Notes under the pieces: model-generated
What the model was told of the DNA's origin: nothing
What the model saw: the letters and a program-made list of their open reading frames with translations, nothing else
Database searches by the model: none
In this document: positions 63,804 to 64,000 of the stretch, in pieces
How positions within the stretch are numbered: the stretch's first letter is position 1
Layout of the letters: the number at the start of each line of letters is the position of its first letter
Assembly: GCA_027533105.1 (NCBI GenBank)
Contig: JAPZTW010000006.1
Span: 62,001 to 126,000, forward strand
Direction: 5' to 3'
From: Sphingomonadaceae bacterium
Lineage (GTDB): Bacteria; Pseudomonadota; Alphaproteobacteria; Sphingomonadales; Sphingomonadaceae
Length of the DNA stretch: 64,000 nucleotides
Program-made: the position numbers and the translations under genes

Positions 63804-64000
63804 TTAGCCCAGCAGTTCCTGCTCGAGCTTCTTGGCCATTTCCTCGATGTTTTCCGGCGGCCAGCCAGGGATGTCCATGCCGAGGCGCAGGCCCATCGAG
63901 CTCAGGACTTCCTTGATCTCGTTGAGGCTCTTGCGGCCGAAGTTCGGCGTGCGGAGCATCTCGGCCTCGGTCTTCTGGACCAGGTCGCCGATGTAGATGA
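63804..64000 (-). CDS. rpoA: DNA-directed RNA polymerase alpha subunit, C-terminal part (truncated by window edge)
   Basis: Minus-strand translation [64 protein letters not shown]. Confidence 0.95.

Overview
The window is a gene-dense, GC-rich alphaproteobacterial chromosome segment. Gene content and synteny (ccrM, pckA-chvIG-hprK-rapZ-EIIA-HPr, cobS/dnaJ/bolA, hisGD-nusB-thiL, hppA, rpoA-rplQ) suggest a sphingomonad, which is inference because no search was run. About 60 protein-coding genes are supported. I recognised no rRNA, tRNA, CRISPR array, prophage or transposase. Most content is core metabolism and housekeeping. The strongest unexplained signals are non-coding: (1) ten GANTC (CcrM) sites in 124 bp directly upstream of ccrM, spaced at about 10-bp multiples and followed by a perfect DnaA box; (2) a long hairpin that sequesters the Shine-Dalgarno of a small exported RY-rich protein; (3) two different REP/REPIN-like inverted repeats; (4) an 18-bp perfect hairpin between convergent genes. 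At the gene level, notable items are a WS/DGAT with a histone-H1/PhaF-like AKP tail beside two lipases, a homopolymer frameshift in a CelD-type GNAT gene paired with a JmjC-like cupin, a cobS operon carrying a Baeyer-Villiger-type monooxygenase instead of cobT, and a peptide deformylase with a Cys/His-rich insertion.
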